A DNA stretch of 64,000 nucleotides. Origin: Aeromicrobium chenweiae. GTDB lineage: Bacteria; Actinomycetota; Actinomycetes; Propionibacteriales; Nocardioidaceae. Of the stretch, positions 50,096 through 61,011 are shown in pieces. The notes beneath the pieces were generated by a model. It did no database searches, had not been told where the DNA came from, and was given only the letters and a program-made list of their open reading frames with translations. Position 1 is the first letter of the stretch, and each line of letters opens with the position of its first letter. The stretch spans positions 806,001 through 870,000 of the forward strand of contig NZ_CP026952.1 in NCBI RefSeq assembly GCF_003065605.1, read 5' to 3'. The position numbers and the translations under genes are program-made.

Positions 50096-51807
50096 GATGA
50101 CTCCTGCTTCGAGGGGACCGCGTTGCGCGGATCTCCCGGCGGGTAGAGGGGCGAGTCGTCGCGGTACCGGTAGAACGGGACATCGGTCGCGGGAGGCAGC
50201 GGTGTGTTGCCGAGGATCAGGTCCGCGGCCTTCTCGGCGAGCATCATGACCGGGGCGTAGATGTTGCCGTTGGTCACGTAGGGCATCGAGGACGCGTCGA
50301 CCACGCGCAGGCCGTCGACCCCGTGCACCCGCATGGTCAGCGGGTCGAGGACGCTCATGTCGTCGGTGCCCATGCGCGCGGTGCACGAGGGGTGGAGCGC
50401 GGTCTCGGCGTCCTTGGCGACCCAGTCCAAGATCTCCTGGTCGGTCTCCACGGCCGGGCCCGGGGAGATCTCGCCGCCGTTGAACGGGTCGAACGCGGGC
50501 TGGTTGAGGATCCGGCGGGCGATGCGGACCATCTCGATCCACTCGCGGCGATCGGTCTCGGTCGACAGGTAGTTGAACCGGAGCGCAGGATGCGTGCGGG
50601 GATCGGTCGAGGTGATCTTGACCGATCCGCGCACGTCGCTGTACATCGGGCCGATGTGGACCTGGTAGCCGTGCTCGGCGGCCGGCTGCGAGCCGTCGTA
50701 GCGGATCGCGATGGGCAGGAAGTGGAACATCAGGTTGGGGTAGTCCACGAGGTCGTTGCTGCGGACGAAGCCCCCGGCCTCGAAGTGGTTCGTCGCGCCG
50801 ACGCCCCGGCGCAGGAACAGCCACTCCGCGCCGATGCGCGGCTTGTGCCGGTGCTTGAGCCACGGACCGATCGAGACCGGCTGCTTGCTGGCGTACTGGA
50901 TGTAGACCTCGAGGTGGTCCTGCAGGTTCTCGCCGACGCCGGGCACGTCCGCGACGGGATCGATGCCGAGCTCCGCGAGCTCCGCGGCGTTGCCGATGCC
51001 GGACAGCTGGAGGATCTGCGGGGAGTTGATCGCCCCGCCGCACAGGACGACCTCACCGGCGCCGATGCTTCGCCGGAGCCGGCCGCCGCGCAGGTAGTCG
51101 ACGCCGACGACCCGCGTGCCCTGCATCCGCAGGCCGGTCACGTGGGCGAGGGTCTCGATCCGCAGGTTGGGCCGGTGCTTGACCGGGTGCAGGTACGCCC
51201 GCGCGGCGCTCAGCCGCCGGCCCCGGTGGACGTTGCGGTCGAACCGTGCGAACCCCTCCTGCCGGTAGCCGTTGACGTCGTCGGTCGGCGGGTAGCCGGC
51301 CTGCTCGGTCGCCTCGAGGAACGCGCCGAAGAGCGGGTTGGTCGCTGGTCCGCGCTCGAGCACCAGCGGGCCGGAGCCGCCGCGCCAGTCGTCCGCGCCG
51401 GCGAGACAGCTCTCCATCCGCATGAAGTACGGCAGGCAGGCCGCGTAGCTCCAGGACTCCATGCCCGGATCGGCCGCCCACCGCTCGTAGTCCAGCGGGT
51501 TGCCGCGCTGGAAGATCATCCCGTTGATGCTGCTCGACCCGCCGAGGACCTTGCCCCGGGCGTGGAAGACCCGGCGGCCGTCCATGAACGGCTCGGGCTC
51601 GGACTCGTACTTCCAGTCGTACAGGCGGTTGCCGATCGGGTAGGGGAGCGCGGCCGGCATGTGGATGAACGGGTCCAGCTTGACGTCGCTGCGCCCGGCC
51701 TCGAGCACCAGCACCGTGGTCGAGGGGTCGGCGCTCAGCCGGTTGGCCAGCGCGGACCCCGCGGAGCCGCCGCCGACGATGACGAAGTCGTAGTGGTCGC
51801 GCTTCAT
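50092..51807 (-). CDS. betA: GMC oxidoreductase, choline dehydrogenase-like
   Basis: The 571-residue flavoprotein has the GMC blocks: FAD loop [36 protein letters not shown], the second signature [15 protein letters not shown] and the catalytic His in [10 protein letters not shown] with [18 protein letters not shown]. BetA oxidises choline to betaine aldehyde and passes electrons to the respiratory chain. Neighbouring betB and the betaine transporter support choline as substrate. It overlaps both neighbours by ATGA. Confidence 0.9.
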   Translation of the reverse strand: MKRDHYDFVIVGGGSAGSALANRLSADPSTTVLVLEAGRSDVKLDPFIHMPAALPYPIGNRLYDWKYESEPEPFMDGRRVFHARGKVLGGSSSINGMIFQRGNPLDYERWAADPGMESWSYAACLPYFMRMESCLAGADDWRGGSGPLVLERGPATNPLFGAFLEATEQAGYPPTDDVNGYRQEGFARFDRNVHRGRRLSAARAYLHPVKHRPNLRIETLAHVTGLRMQGTRVVGVDYLRGGRLRRSIGAGEVVLCGGAINSPQILQLSGIGNAAELAELGIDPVADVPGVGENLQDHLEVYIQYASKQPVSIGPWLKHRHKPRIGAEWLFLRRGVGATNHFEAGGFVRSNDLVDYPNLMFHFLPIAIRYDGSQPAAEHGYQVHIGPMYSDVRGSVKITSTDPRTHPALRFNYLSTETDRREWIEMVRIARRILNQPAFDPFNGGEISPGPAVETDQEILDWVAKDAETALHPSCTARMGTDDMSVLDPLTMRVHGVDGLRVVDASSMPYVTNGNIYAPVMMLAEKAADLILGNTPLPPATDVPFYRYRDDSPLYPPGDPRNAVPSKQESS

Positions 51808-53285
51808 GAGACGTCCTTGCCGTCGAACCAGGCCTGCGGTGAGGGGTCGATGTTGTGCCAGATGTGCTTGGTCTCGCGGTACTCCTCGAGACCGGCCAGG
51901 CCGAGCTCCCGCCCGAAGCCGGACTGCTTGTAGCCGCCCCACTCCGCCTGCGGGACGTACGGGTGGTAGTCGTTGATCCACACCGTCCCCATGCGCAGCC
52001 GGCCCGCGACCCGCTCGGCGCGGCCCGCGTTGCTGGTCCACACCGCACCGGCGAGGCCGTAGATGCTGTCGTTGGCCGTGGCCACCGCGTCGTCCTCGTC
52101 GGTGAACGTCTCGACGGTGAGCACCGGGCCGAAGGACTCCTCGCGCACGACGCTCATGCCCGCGTGGCAGGAGCCGAGGATCGTGGGCAGGTAGTAGAAC
52201 CCGCCGTCGTACTGCGTGCCCTGCGGCCGGGCACCGCCGGTCAGCAGCTCGGCGCCCTCGGCCAGGCCGGCCGCGACGTACGCCTCGATCTTGTCGCGGT
52301 GGGCCGCGCTGATGAGCGGTCCGGTCTCGGCGTCGTCGTCGAACGGCCCGCCGATGCGGATGCGCTCGGCCCGTCGGACCAGCTCGGCCACGAACTCGTC
52401 GTGGATCGTGTCCTGCACGAGCAGCCGCGCGCCGGCCGAGCAGACCTGACCCGAGTGCAGGAACACCGCGGTGAGCGCGAGGTCGAGCGCGGTCTCGCGG
52501 TCGGCGTCGGCGAAGACGATGTTGGGGTTCTTGCCGCCCAGCTCGAGGGCGAGCTTCTTCACCGTCGGGGCCGCCGACGCCATGATGCTGCGTCCCGTGA
52601 CGAGTCCGCCGGTGAACGACACCAGGTCGACATCGGGGTGCTCGGTCAGGGTCGGGCCGACGTCCGGGCCCGCGCCGAGGACGAGGTTCGCGACGCCTGC
52701 GGGGAGACCGGCCTCCTCCAGCGCCTGCATGAGCCAGATCGAGGACGACGGGGTGAGCTCGCTGGGCTTGAGCACGAACGTGTTGCCCGCCGCGAGGGCC
52801 GGGGCGACCTTCCACGCGGTCTGGAGCAGGGGGTAGTTCCACGGCGAGATGAGCGAGCAGACCCCGACGGGCTCGTGGACGACCCGGCTGACCACATCGG
52901 CGCGACCTGCGTCGACCACGCGACCGCTCTCGGCGCCGGCGAGGCCGGCGAAGTGCCGGAAGACCGCGGTGATGTCGTCGACGTCGTAGCGCGACTCGAC
53001 GACCCGCTTGCCGGTGTCGAGCGACTCCAGCCGCGCGACGGTCTCCTTGTCCCGCTCGAGCAGGTCCGCGACCCGGTGCAGCAGCGCGGCACGCTCGAGG
53101 GACGACGTCGCGGGCCAGGGGCCCTGGTCGAACGCCCGGCGGGCCGCGGCGATCGCCATCTTCGAGTCCTCGGGTCCGCCCTCGGGGACGGTGGCGACCA
53201 GGCTGCCGTCGGCCGGGCAGCGGATCTCGCGGGTCCTCCGGGACGCTGCCTCGCGCCACGTCCCATCGACGAACAGTCCGGTCAC
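51804..53285 (-). CDS. betB: Betaine aldehyde dehydrogenase
   Basis: The 493-residue NAD(P)-dependent aldehyde dehydrogenase has the glutamate motif LELGGKNPN (E248) and the catalytic Cys282 in [12 protein letters not shown], the latter form being typical of betaine aldehyde dehydrogenases. It makes glycine betaine from betaine aldehyde. GTG is the start, with GAGGAG 5 bases before it. It is the first gene of the five-gene bet-pro operon, and an IclR-type operator lies 58 bases upstream. Confidence 0.91.
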   Translation of the reverse strand: MTGLFVDGTWREAASRRTREIRCPADGSLVATVPEGGPEDSKMAIAAARRAFDQGPWPATSSLERAALLHRVADLLERDKETVARLESLDTGKRVVESRYDVDDITAVFRHFAGLAGAESGRVVDAGRADVVSRVVHEPVGVCSLISPWNYPLLQTAWKVAPALAAGNTFVLKPSELTPSSSIWLMQALEEAGLPAGVANLVLGAGPDVGPTLTEHPDVDLVSFTGGLVTGRSIMASAAPTVKKLALELGGKNPNIVFADADRETALDLALTAVFLHSGQVCSAGARLLVQDTIHDEFVAELVRRAERIRIGGPFDDDAETGPLISAAHRDKIEAYVAAGLAEGAELLTGGARPQGTQYDGGFYYLPTILGSCHAGMSVVREESFGPVLTVETFTDEDDAVATANDSIYGLAGAVWTSNAGRAERVAGRLRMGTVWINDYHPYVPQAEWGGYKQSGFGRELGLAGLEEYRETKHIWHNIDPSPQAWFDGKDVS

Positions 53286-53342
53286 CGCGGCTCCTCGCTA
53301 TCGTGCGCCCAACAGCTGGGGAGGTGCACGAGGAGGATGCGT

Positions 53343-53359
53343 GTTGCTTATCGTGCAAC
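53343..53359. promoter_or_regulatory. Predicted IclR operator before the bet-pro operon
   Basis: GTTGCTTATCGTGCAAC, of the GTTGC-N7-GCAAC type, in the 119-base gap between iclR and betB. A further half site TTGCGTA is present about 15 bases beyond it. Confidence 0.65.
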
Positions 53360-53404
53360 AAGTGCCAGGCTACGCAACAACCTTGGCGCCAGTGCCGCGT
53401 TACG

Positions 53405-54229
53405 TCAAGCGTTTTCGGGAACCCGGCCGCCGTGACCGTCCCGCCAGCCCAGGCGTTCGGAGACCTCCTGGGCGGTCCCGACGACCGACCGCACGACGTC
53501 GGCGAGACGTTCCTCGTCGAAGCGGAACGTCGGCCCCGAGACCGACAGCGAGGCGATCACGTCGCCGTGCGCGTTGTGCAGGGGTGCCGCGACAGCGGTC
53601 AGGCCGTGCTCCAGCTCGTCGACCGCGACGGCGTGACCGGCCCGGCGCACGGCGTCGACGTCGACCAGGAGCGCCTTGATCGTGGTGACAGTCGTGGGGG
53701 TGTACGGACGCAGGGGAGTGCCGACGGCGGCGGTGATCTCGGCCGGGTCGAGGCCCGACAGGAGCACCTTGCCGTTGGCGGTCGCGTGCAGCGGGATGCG
53801 CTGGCCGACCCAGTTGTGGGGCTGCAGCGACGAGCTGCCGGCGATCTGATCCAGGTAGAGCGCCGCCCCCTCGGACAGGACCGCGATGTTGACCGTCTCG
53901 CGGGTCGAGGCGGCCAGCGCCCGGGCGAGCGGGCGGGCCTCCTGCACGACGTCGAGCCGTGCCGTGGTGGCGCCGGCGAGCCGCAGGATGCCGACCCCGA
54001 GGCGGTACTTGCCGCGATCGGCATTCTGCTCCACCAGACCGCGGCGCTCGAGGGTCGCGATCAGGCGGAACGCGGTGGACTTGTGCACGTCCAGCTGGGC
54101 GGCGATCTCCGTGACCCCGGACTCGCCGTCCTGGGCGAGGATCTCCAGGATGGAGAGCGCCCGATCGACGGACTGGACCGCGCTGGTGACGGCCTTCGTC
54201 CCCTCGGGACGAGCCACCTCGTTGCTCAT
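53405..54229 (-). CDS. IclR-family regulator (choline/betaine)
   Basis: The 274-residue protein has an IclR winged helix (about 17-80, [16 protein letters not shown], with [16 protein letters not shown] as recognition helix) and the IclR effector domain with [30 protein letters not shown] and [15 protein letters not shown]. It is read in the same direction as betB but separated by 119 bases holding a promoter and operator. Matching operators before its own start, betB, the dimethylglycine operon and the metF-like gene make it the likely regulator of all four. The effector is unknown. Confidence 0.88.
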   Translation of the reverse strand: MSNEVARPEGTKAVTSAVQSVDRALSILEILAQDGESGVTEIAAQLDVHKSTAFRLIATLERRGLVEQNADRGKYRLGVGILRLAGATTARLDVVQEARPLARALAASTRETVNIAVLSEGAALYLDQIAGSSSLQPHNWVGQRIPLHATANGKVLLSGLDPAEITAAVGTPLRPYTPTTVTTIKALLVDVDAVRRAGHAVAVDELEHGLTAVAAPLHNAHGDVIASLSVSGPTFRFDEERLADVVRSVVGTAQEVSERLGWRDGHGGRVPENA

Positions 54230-54240
54230 GTCGTGACCTT

Positions 54241-54257
54241 ATTGCACGATCAGCAAC
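54241..54257. promoter_or_regulatory. Predicted IclR operator, autoregulatory
   Basis: ATTGCACGATCAGCAAC has one mismatch to GTTGC-N7-GCAAC and its interior matches the betB site read in reverse (TTGCACGATAAGCAAC). It begins 11 bases upstream of the iclR ATG. Confidence 0.6.
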
Positions 54258-54279
54258 AGTGGCGAGCGGCTCCGTGGCG

Positions 54280-55149
<870 letters not shown>

Positions 55150-55151
55150 CG

Positions 55152-56591
55152 TCAGTCGCCGAGCTCGGCGCGGCGGCGGATGACGTAGCGCTCCAGCTCC
55201 TCGCGGATGCCGTCGTCCATCGGCGGCGGCTCGTACTCCTCCAGCCGCTTGCGGTAGATGACCGACGCCCGCTCGTTGGTGTCGAGCGAGCCGTTGCGGG
55301 TCCACTTGTCGAAGTTGTCCGAGCTGGACAGGAACGGGCGGTGGAAGCACGTGCGGAAGCGCTCCATCGTGTGCATCGCGCCGAGGAAGTGCCCGCCGTG
55401 GCCCACCTCGACGTGCGCGTCGAACGCGAGCGACGCCTCGTCGATCTCCAGGGGGGTGAACTCGGCCCGCAGCATCTGCAGGAGCTCGACGTCCATCACG
55501 AACTTCTCGTAGCCGGCGACGAGCCCGCCCTCGAGCCACCCGGCCGAGTGCATGACCCAGTTGGCGCCCGCCAGGAACGTCGGCATCAACGTCATGAGCG
55601 ACTCGTAGCCGGCCTGCGCATCGGCCTGGTGGGCCGAGGTCAGGCCGCCGCCGGAGCGGAACGGCAGCCCGAACCGGCGGGCGATCTGGCCCGTGCACAG
55701 CAGGCCGATGCCGGACTCCGGGGTGCCGAAGCACGGCGAGCCCGACTGCATGTCGATGTTGGACAGGAACGAGCCGAAGATCACCGGCGTGCCGGGCCGG
55801 ATGAGCTGCGCCAGCGCGATGCCGGACAGCGCCTCGACGATCTGCTGCACGAGGGCGGCCGGGATCGTGACGGGTGACATCGCGCCCATCAGGATGAACG
55901 GGGTCAGGACGACAGGCTGCCCGGCCTTGGCGTACTCCAGCAACGACTCGAGCATGCGGTCGTCCCAGCGCAGCGGGGAGTTGCAGTTGATCAGGGAGAT
56001 CGAGACCGGCGTCTCCTCGATGGCCTCCCGGCCGCCGAACAGGATCTCGCCCATCGCGATCGTGTCGCGGGCGTTGACCCCCGACACCACGTTGCCCATG
56101 TAGACCTTGTCGGTCAGCGTCTGCAGGGCGAGCAGCATGTCGAGGTGCCGCGAGTCGAGCGGCGTGTCGTACGGCTCGCAGATGATGCCGCCCGCGGAGT
56201 CGAGCTCGTCGTAGCCCTGGGCGAGCTTGGTGAAGTTGCGGAAGTCGTCCATCATCGCGTCCCGCCGGACCGCTCCCTCGCGGACGAACGGCGGCCCGTA
56301 GACGCCGCTGAACGCCATGAAGTCGCCGCCGATGTGCACGTTGTTGGCGGGGTTGCGGGCCTGGACGTCGAACTCGCGCGGGGCCTTGGCGACCTGGGCG
56401 AGCACGAACTCGGGGTCCAGGAAGACCGTGTTGTCGACCACCTTCTGGCCGGCCTGGCGGAACAGCTCGAGGGCGTCGTCGTGCATGAACTCGACGCCGA
56501 CCTCGGTCATCAGGCGGCGCCACGCGGTCTCCAGGGACGCCATCGCGTCCTCGGACAGGATCTCGTAGCGCGGCATCGTGTTCTTGAACAT
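55152..56591 (-). CDS. MttB-family quaternary amine:corrinoid methyltransferase (non-pyrrolysine)
   Basis: The 479-residue protein belongs to the trimethylamine methyltransferase superfamily, recognisable from the start MPRYEILSEDAMASLETAWRR region, FMAFSGVYGPPFVR, GNVVSGVNARDT, SPLRWDDRMLESLLEYAKAGQPV and the closing GHFLGAMHTMERFRTCFHRP, LSSSDNFDKW. It has no in-frame amber codon, so it is of the non-pyrrolysine type; characterised relatives demethylate glycine betaine (MtgB), proline betaine or carnitine, transferring CH3 to a Co(I) corrinoid protein. GGAGG precedes the ATG at 56591. It is divergent from the corrinoid operon and shares an operator with it. Glycine betaine is the likeliest substrate from context. 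Confidence 0.9.
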   Translation of the reverse strand: MFKNTMPRYEILSEDAMASLETAWRRLMTEVGVEFMHDDALELFRQAGQKVVDNTVFLDPEFVLAQVAKAPREFDVQARNPANNVHIGGDFMAFSGVYGPPFVREGAVRRDAMMDDFRNFTKLAQGYDELDSAGGIICEPYDTPLDSRHLDMLLALQTLTDKVYMGNVVSGVNARDTIAMGEILFGGREAIEETPVSISLINCNSPLRWDDRMLESLLEYAKAGQPVVLTPFILMGAMSPVTIPAALVQQIVEALSGIALAQLIRPGTPVIFGSFLSNIDMQSGSPCFGTPESGIGLLCTGQIARRFGLPFRSGGGLTSAHQADAQAGYESLMTLMPTFLAGANWVMHSAGWLEGGLVAGYEKFVMDVELLQMLRAEFTPLEIDEASLAFDAHVEVGHGGHFLGAMHTMERFRTCFHRPFLSSSDNFDKWTRNGSLDTNERASVIYRKRLEEYEPPPMDDGIREELERYVIRRRAELGD

Positions 56592-56677
56592 CGGACCTCC
56601 AAGGACGGAGCGGGGCCTGGGGGAAATCTCCTGCACCGTTGTGCTTGACCCCTGCGATTCGGGATCCTACCCTCATG

Positions 56678-56707
56678 TTGTGGGAATGTGGTTCCACAAT
56701 ATGGAAC
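56678..56707. promoter_or_regulatory. Overlapping inverted repeats in the mttB / iclR divergent promoter
   Basis: GTTCCACAATATGGAAC (56691-56707) is a 5-7-5 palindrome; TTGTGG (56678) with CCACAA (56694-56699) forms a second, overlapping one. They cover the -35 region implied by TAGGAT (minus strand, 56669-56664), fitting repression by the adjacent IclR protein. Confidence 0.6.
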
Positions 56708-56767
56708 AAATCTGGTGAATGTGAAGAGCGCATCCGCAGGAGGTTCCCGGCGAAAGGTCGCACCCCG

Positions 56768-57526
56768 ATGAGCAACGGCACGCAGTCCCTCGACCGAGCG
56801 GCCGAGCTGTTGTCGCTCGTGGTCCGCGCCGAGGAGCCGATCACCTACACCTCGATCGTGGAGCAGACCGGGCTGGCCAGGTCGACGGCTTCGCGCCTGC
56901 TGCAGAGCCTCGAGCGCAACGGCCTGCTCGAGCGCGACCCCGACGGAGCCTTTCGCGGTGGGGCCCTGTTCGAGCACTACGCGCGCCGGTTCGACCGCGT
57001 CGAAGCACTGGTGGCGACCGCGCAGCCCACGCTCGACCGGATCGCCGAGGCGACCGGCGAGACCGTCAACCTCGCCGTGGCGCGTGGCGGCACCGTCGTC
57101 CAGGTTGCCCAGGTGGACTCGACCTACATGCTCGGCGCGATGAACTGGGTGGGCATCGACGTGCCCCCGCACTGCTCGTCCCTCGGCAAGGTCATGCATG
57201 CGTTCGGCGCTCTGCCACTGCCCAAGGGCGAGCTGGTGCGCCGGTCGCCGGCGACCATCACGGACCTCGACGCGTACCGCGAGGAGCTGGACGCCGTGCG
57301 CGGCAGGGGGTTCGCGATCACCCGCGGCGAGCTGGAGCAGGGGCTCGACGGCGTCGCCGCCCCCGTCCGCGGTGACGACCAGCGGGTCGTCGCGGCCGTC
57401 GGCGTGTCCGGGCCGGCCTTCCGGCTCGAGGACTCCCACAAGAGCATCGGTGACCTGCTGGTGACCGAGTCCCAACGGCTGACCGGGCTGCTCGCCCGGC
57501 ACGCACGAAAGGTTTCTCCGTCATGA
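56768..57526 (+). CDS. IclR-family regulator (methyltransferase operon)
   Basis: The 252-residue protein has the IclR HTH (LDRAAELLSLVVRAEEPITY, ARSTASRLLQSLERNGLL) and effector domain (VNLAVARGGTVVQVAQVDS, PHCSSLGKVMHAF, ITRGELEQGLDGVAAPV). The ATG at 56768 fits the family length; the open frame upstream lies in the promoter region. It overlaps the corrinoid-protein gene by ATGA and therefore heads the operon. It is likely to control both itself and the divergent mttB-purU genes through the palindromes between them. Confidence 0.88.
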   Translation: MSNGTQSLDRAAELLSLVVRAEEPITYTSIVEQTGLARSTASRLLQSLERNGLLERDPDGAFRGGALFEHYARRFDRVEALVATAQPTLDRIAEATGETVNLAVARGGTVVQVAQVDSTYMLGAMNWVGIDVPPHCSSLGKVMHAFGALPLPKGELVRRSPATITDLDAYREELDAVRGRGFAITRGELEQGLDGVAAPVRGDDQRVVAAVGVSGPAFRLEDSHKSIGDLLVTESQRLTGLLARHARKVSPS

Positions 57527-58188
57527 CACCACAAGAAGTGCTGCAAGGGCTGTACGACGAGACGCTGGTCGGCAACGCCCCGCGCGTGCTCGAGCTGACG
57601 AACCTCGGGATCGAGATGGACATGGGGCCCGAGACCCTGCTGTTCGACGCCCTCATCCCGTCGCTCGAGGAGGTCGGCGCCCGGTTCGAGCGCGGTGACT
57701 TCTTCGTCCCCGAGATGCTGATCGCCGGACGCGCGATGAGCGGTGCGCTCGACGTGCTGCGTCCCCTGCTGGCCGAGACCGGCGCCGAGACCGTCGGCAC
57801 GTTCCTGATGGGCACGGTCAAGGGCGACGTGCACGACATCGGCAAGAACCTCGTCAACATCATGCTCGAGGGTGCGGGCTTCCACGTGATCGACCTGGGC
57901 GTGCAGGTGCCGCCGGAGAAGTTCATCGACGCGATCAACGAGCACCACCCCGACATCGTCGGGATGTCGGCGTTCCTCACCACGACGATGCCGATGTTCA
58001 AGGCCAACATCAACGCGCTCGAGAAGGCCGGCATGCGCGACCAGGTCATCGTGATGGTCGGCGGTGCCCCGGTGACCCAGGAGTACGCCGACGCGGTGGG
58101 TGCCGACGCCTACGCACCCGACGCGTCCGCCACGGTCAAGAAGGCCAAGGCACTGATCGCCGAGCGCCGCGCGTCCGTCGCGGTCTGA
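57523..58188 (+). CDS. Corrinoid (cobalamin-binding) protein of a methyltransferase system
   Basis: The 221-residue protein has the two-part structure of MtgC/MttC-type corrinoid carriers: a helical cap (about 1-88) and a Rossmann-like B12 domain with DVHDIG at 102-107, His104 being the expected lower Co ligand, followed by VGMSAFLTTTM and VMVGGAPVTQEYAD that hold the nucleotide tail. It accepts methyl from the MttB-family enzyme and donates it to the methyl-THF methyltransferase encoded next. The ATG overlaps the iclR stop. Confidence 0.93.
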   Translation: MTPQEVLQGLYDETLVGNAPRVLELTNLGIEMDMGPETLLFDALIPSLEEVGARFERGDFFVPEMLIAGRAMSGALDVLRPLLAETGAETVGTFLMGTVKGDVHDIGKNLVNIMLEGAGFHVIDLGVQVPPEKFIDAINEHHPDIVGMSAFLTTTMPMFKANINALEKAGMRDQVIVMVGGAPVTQEYADAVGADAYAPDASATVKKAKALIAERRASVAV

Positions 58189-58216
58189 CCCCTCAACCCC
58201 AGCCAGGAGCCGCCCC

Positions 58217-59101
58217 GTGCACACCGTCATCCGATCGGCCAGCCAGGAGGTCGTGCTCGGTCACGACCAGAAGTTCTGCATCATCGGCGAGCGCATCAAC
58301 CCGACGGGTCGACGCATCTTCCAGGAGCAGCTGCGCGCCGGCGACCTGTCGGCGATCGAGCGTGACGTCGCGGCCCAGGTGGCCGGCGGCGCGATGGTGC
58401 TCGACGTCAACATGGGCGTCCCGCTGACCGACGAGGCCGACCTCCTGGGGCGGGCGATCAGGCTGGTCCAGAGCACGTGCGACCTGCCGATCTGCATCGA
58501 CTCCTCGGTGGTCGAGGCGCTCGAGGTGGGGCTCCAGGCGTACGAGGGCCGGGCGCTGGTCAACTCGATCACCGCCGAGGACGACCGGATGGCGGCGATC
58601 CTCCCGCTGGTCAAGAAGTACGACGCCGCGGTGATCGCGCTGCCCAACGACCACGACGAGATCCCGATGGAGCCGGAGAAGCGGATCGAGCTGGTCGAGA
58701 AGATCGTCCGCGTCGCGACGACCGAGTACGGCATCGCGCTGGAGGACATCGTCATCGACCCGCTCGCGATGCCGATCGGCGCCGACCCGCAGGTGGGACG
58801 CTCGTTCTTCAACACGGTCTCGATGATCCGGGAGCGGTGGGGCCTCAACACGACGTGCGGGGCGGGCAACAACTCGTTCGGCATGCCCGGTCGCGACGAC
58901 CTGGGTGCCTCGTTCCTGCCGATGGCGATCGCGTCGGGCCTGACGTCGGCGATCATGGACGCCCGCAGCCCCCGCATGGTCCGCGCGGTCAAGGCCGCCG
59001 ACGTGGTGATGGGCAACGACGAGTGGGGCATGGCCTGGATCTCCGAGCACCGGGCGGCACAGGCTGCCGAGAAGGCGGCCCAGGAGGCGGCGAGCGCCTG
59101 A
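58217..59101 (+). CDS. Methyltetrahydrofolate:corrinoid methyltransferase (MtgA/MeTr type)
   Basis: This 294-residue TIM barrel of the pterin-binding (DHPS-like) family has IIGERINPTGRRIFQEQL, MVLDVNMGVPLTDEA, LPICIDSS and VNSITAEDDRM, matching MeTr and the pterin domain of MetH. It would move CH3 from the corrinoid protein to THF, giving 5-methyl-THF. GTG start with CAGGAG upstream, 28 bases after the corrinoid gene; its TGA overlaps the next ATG (TGATG). Confidence 0.92.
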   Translation: MHTVIRSASQEVVLGHDQKFCIIGERINPTGRRIFQEQLRAGDLSAIERDVAAQVAGGAMVLDVNMGVPLTDEADLLGRAIRLVQSTCDLPICIDSSVVEALEVGLQAYEGRALVNSITAEDDRMAAILPLVKKYDAAVIALPNDHDEIPMEPEKRIELVEKIVRVATTEYGIALEDIVIDPLAMPIGADPQVGRSFFNTVSMIRERWGLNTTCGAGNNSFGMPGRDDLGASFLPMAIASGLTSAIMDARSPRMVRAVKAADVVMGNDEWGMAWISEHRAAQAAEKAAQEAASA

Positions 59102-61011
59102 TGACCCAGCAGCCGCGCCGTTCCCGGGCGATCCACGTCGACGAGGACGCCGAGCAGGAGGCCCATCCCGAGTGGGACGGGACGGGCCGCCTGCGGCTGC
59201 GGTTCACCCCCGCCGACCGGGAGGTGCGCGTCCCGCCGGCGGTGTCGGTGTTCGACGCGGCCAGCTGGAACGGCATCGCGGTGGACTCGACCTGCGGGGG
59301 TCACGGCACGTGCAAGAAGTGCAAGGTCAAGATCCTCGACGGCACGGTGCCGGTGTCGCCCATGGACCAGCGGGCGTTCGGGCCCGACCAGCTGGCGGAC
59401 GGCTGGCGGCTGGCGTGCCTGGCGGCGGTGCACACGGACCTGGCGATCGAGATCCCGCCGCTCACGACCCGGCCCAAGGCCGCGACGGTCGGGGTGGGCC
59501 GGCAGGTCATCCTGCGTCCCGCGATCCAGAAGCGGTACGTCGAGCTGGCCGAACCCACGCTGTCCGACCAGGTTCCGGACGTCGACCGGTTGCTCGCCGC
59601 GATCGACGACCTCGAGCCGACGGTCAGCCTGCACGCGCTGCGCCGCATCCCATCTGTCCTCCGCGCAGCCGACTGGAAGGTCACCGCGGTCGTCGTCGGC
59701 GACCAGCTGATCGACGTGGAGCCGGGCGACACGTCCGCGACGCACCACGCGCTGGCGTTCGACCTCGGCACCACGACCGTCGTCGCGACGCTCCTCGACA
59801 CCGCGACCGGCACGCCCGTCGCGGTCGCGTCGATGCTCAACAAGCAGCAGCCGTTCGGCGGTGACGTCATCACCCGCATCAGCGCGACGATGATGGACCC
59901 CGACGTCCTCCCGCGCCTCACCGAGCTGGCGAAGGACACGCTCGCCGAGCTCACCGAGAACGTCTGCACCGAGGCCGGCATCGACCGGGCCCAGGTCTAC
60001 GAGATCGCGCTCGCCGGCAACGCGACGATGGTCTCGCTGCTGCTGGGCATCGATCCCGAGCCGATCGGCGTCGCCCCGTTCATCCTGAGCTCGCGCAGCA
60101 CGCCGACCGTCGCGGCGGCCGACCTCGGCGTCGCGATCCACCCCGCGGCACCCGCGTACGTGCTGCCGTCGCTCGGTGCGTACGTGGGCGGTGACATCGT
60201 CGCGGGCACCCTGGCGTCCGGCATGGACCGCGACAAGCGTCTGCGCCTGTTCATCGACGTCGGCACCAACTGCGAGATCGTCCTCGGCGACGGGGAACGG
60301 CTGCTGTCCACCGCCGCCCCGGCCGGCCCGGCGTTCGAGGGCGGCCAGATCCGCTGCGGCATGCGTGCGGCTGACGGCGCGATCGAGGTCGTCACCCTGA
60401 GCGACGACGACGTCGCGCTGCAGGTCATCGGTGACGTCGAGCCCAAGGGCCTGTGCGGGTCAGGACTGGTCGACGCGGTGTCCGAGCTCGTGCGCGTCGG
60501 TCTGCTGGACAGCTCGGGACGCCTGATCAGCCAGGACGCCGCCCGCGAGCTGCTGCCCAAGCTGGCCGGGCGACTGCTGCAGATCGGCCAGGAACGCGTC
60601 TTCGTCCTGCACTGGGCCGGCGCGGAGGGTGACGTCTCGGAGTCGACGTACATCTCCCAGCGCGACGTCCGCGAGCTGCAGTTCGCCAAGGCGGCCATCT
60701 CCACCGGCTGGACGCTCCTGCTGGAGGAGATGGGGGTCAACGCGGCGGACGTGCAGCAGGTCCTGCTCGCGGGGTCCTTCGGGTCCTATCTCTCACCTGC
60801 CAGCGCGATCCGGATCGGTCTCGTGCCCTCGCTCCCGGTCCTGCGCATCGTCAGCGCCGGCAACGTGGCCGGGGAGGGCGCCAAGATGACGCTGCTCAGC
60901 CAGGCCGAGCGCGCCGGCGCCGATGCGCTGCTGAAGGAGGTGTCGTATGTCGAGCTCTCGGACCGACCGGACTTCAACGACCGGTTCGTCGACCTCCTCG
61001 CCTTCCCCTAG
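59101..61011 (+). CDS. Reductive activator of corrinoid proteins (RACE), [2Fe-2S] / ASKHA type
   Basis: The 636-residue protein repairs inactive Co(II) corrinoid by ATP-driven reduction to Co(I). It has an N-terminal plant-type [2Fe-2S] ferredoxin domain with Cys65, Cys71, Cys74 and Cys106 (CX5CX2CX31C), a linker, and a large ASKHA ATPase domain (DUF4445) with LAFDLGTTTVVATLLD, LAGNATMVSLLLG, FIDVGTNCEIVLGD and LAGSFGSYLSPASA. This is the RACE layout known from acetogens, distinct from the [4Fe-4S] RamA of methanogens. It sits in an operon with its presumed client, the corrinoid protein. Confidence 0.92.
   Translation: MTQQPRRSRAIHVDEDAEQEAHPEWDGTGRLRLRFTPADREVRVPPAVSVFDAASWNGIAVDSTCGGHGTCKKCKVKILDGTVPVSPMDQRAFGPDQLADGWRLACLAAVHTDLAIEIPPLTTRPKAATVGVGRQVILRPAIQKRYVELAEPTLSDQVPDVDRLLAAIDDLEPTVSLHALRRIPSVLRAADWKVTAVVVGDQLIDVEPGDTSATHHALAFDLGTTTVVATLLDTATGTPVAVASMLNKQQPFGGDVITRISATMMDPDVLPRLTELAKDTLAELTENVCTEAGIDRAQVYEIALAGNATMVSLLLGIDPEPIGVAPFILSSRSTPTVAAADLGVAIHPAAPAYVLPSLGAYVGGDIVAGTLASGMDRDKRLRLFIDVGTNCEIVLGDGERLLSTAAPAGPAFEGGQIRCGMRAADGAIEVVTLSDDDVALQVIGDVEPKGLCGSGLVDAVSELVRVGLLDSSGRLISQDAARELLPKLAGRLLQIGQERVFVLHWAGAEGDVSESTYISQRDVRELQFAKAAISTGWTLLLEEMGVNAADVQQVLLAGSFGSYLSPASAIRIGLVPSLPVLRIVSAGNVAGEGAKMTLLSQAERAGADALLKEVSYVELSDRPDFNDRFVDLLAFP

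Noticed and set aside
55152-56591. Pyrrolysine-containing trimethylamine methyltransferase MttB
   Set aside because: The frame is complete with no in-frame amber codon and no pyl genes are in the window, so the non-pyrrolysine branch applies.
56592-58216. Cobalamin riboswitch controlling the corrinoid operon
   Set aside because: No B12-box-like or long structured leader was found; the space before the genes is short and holds IclR-type palindromes instead.
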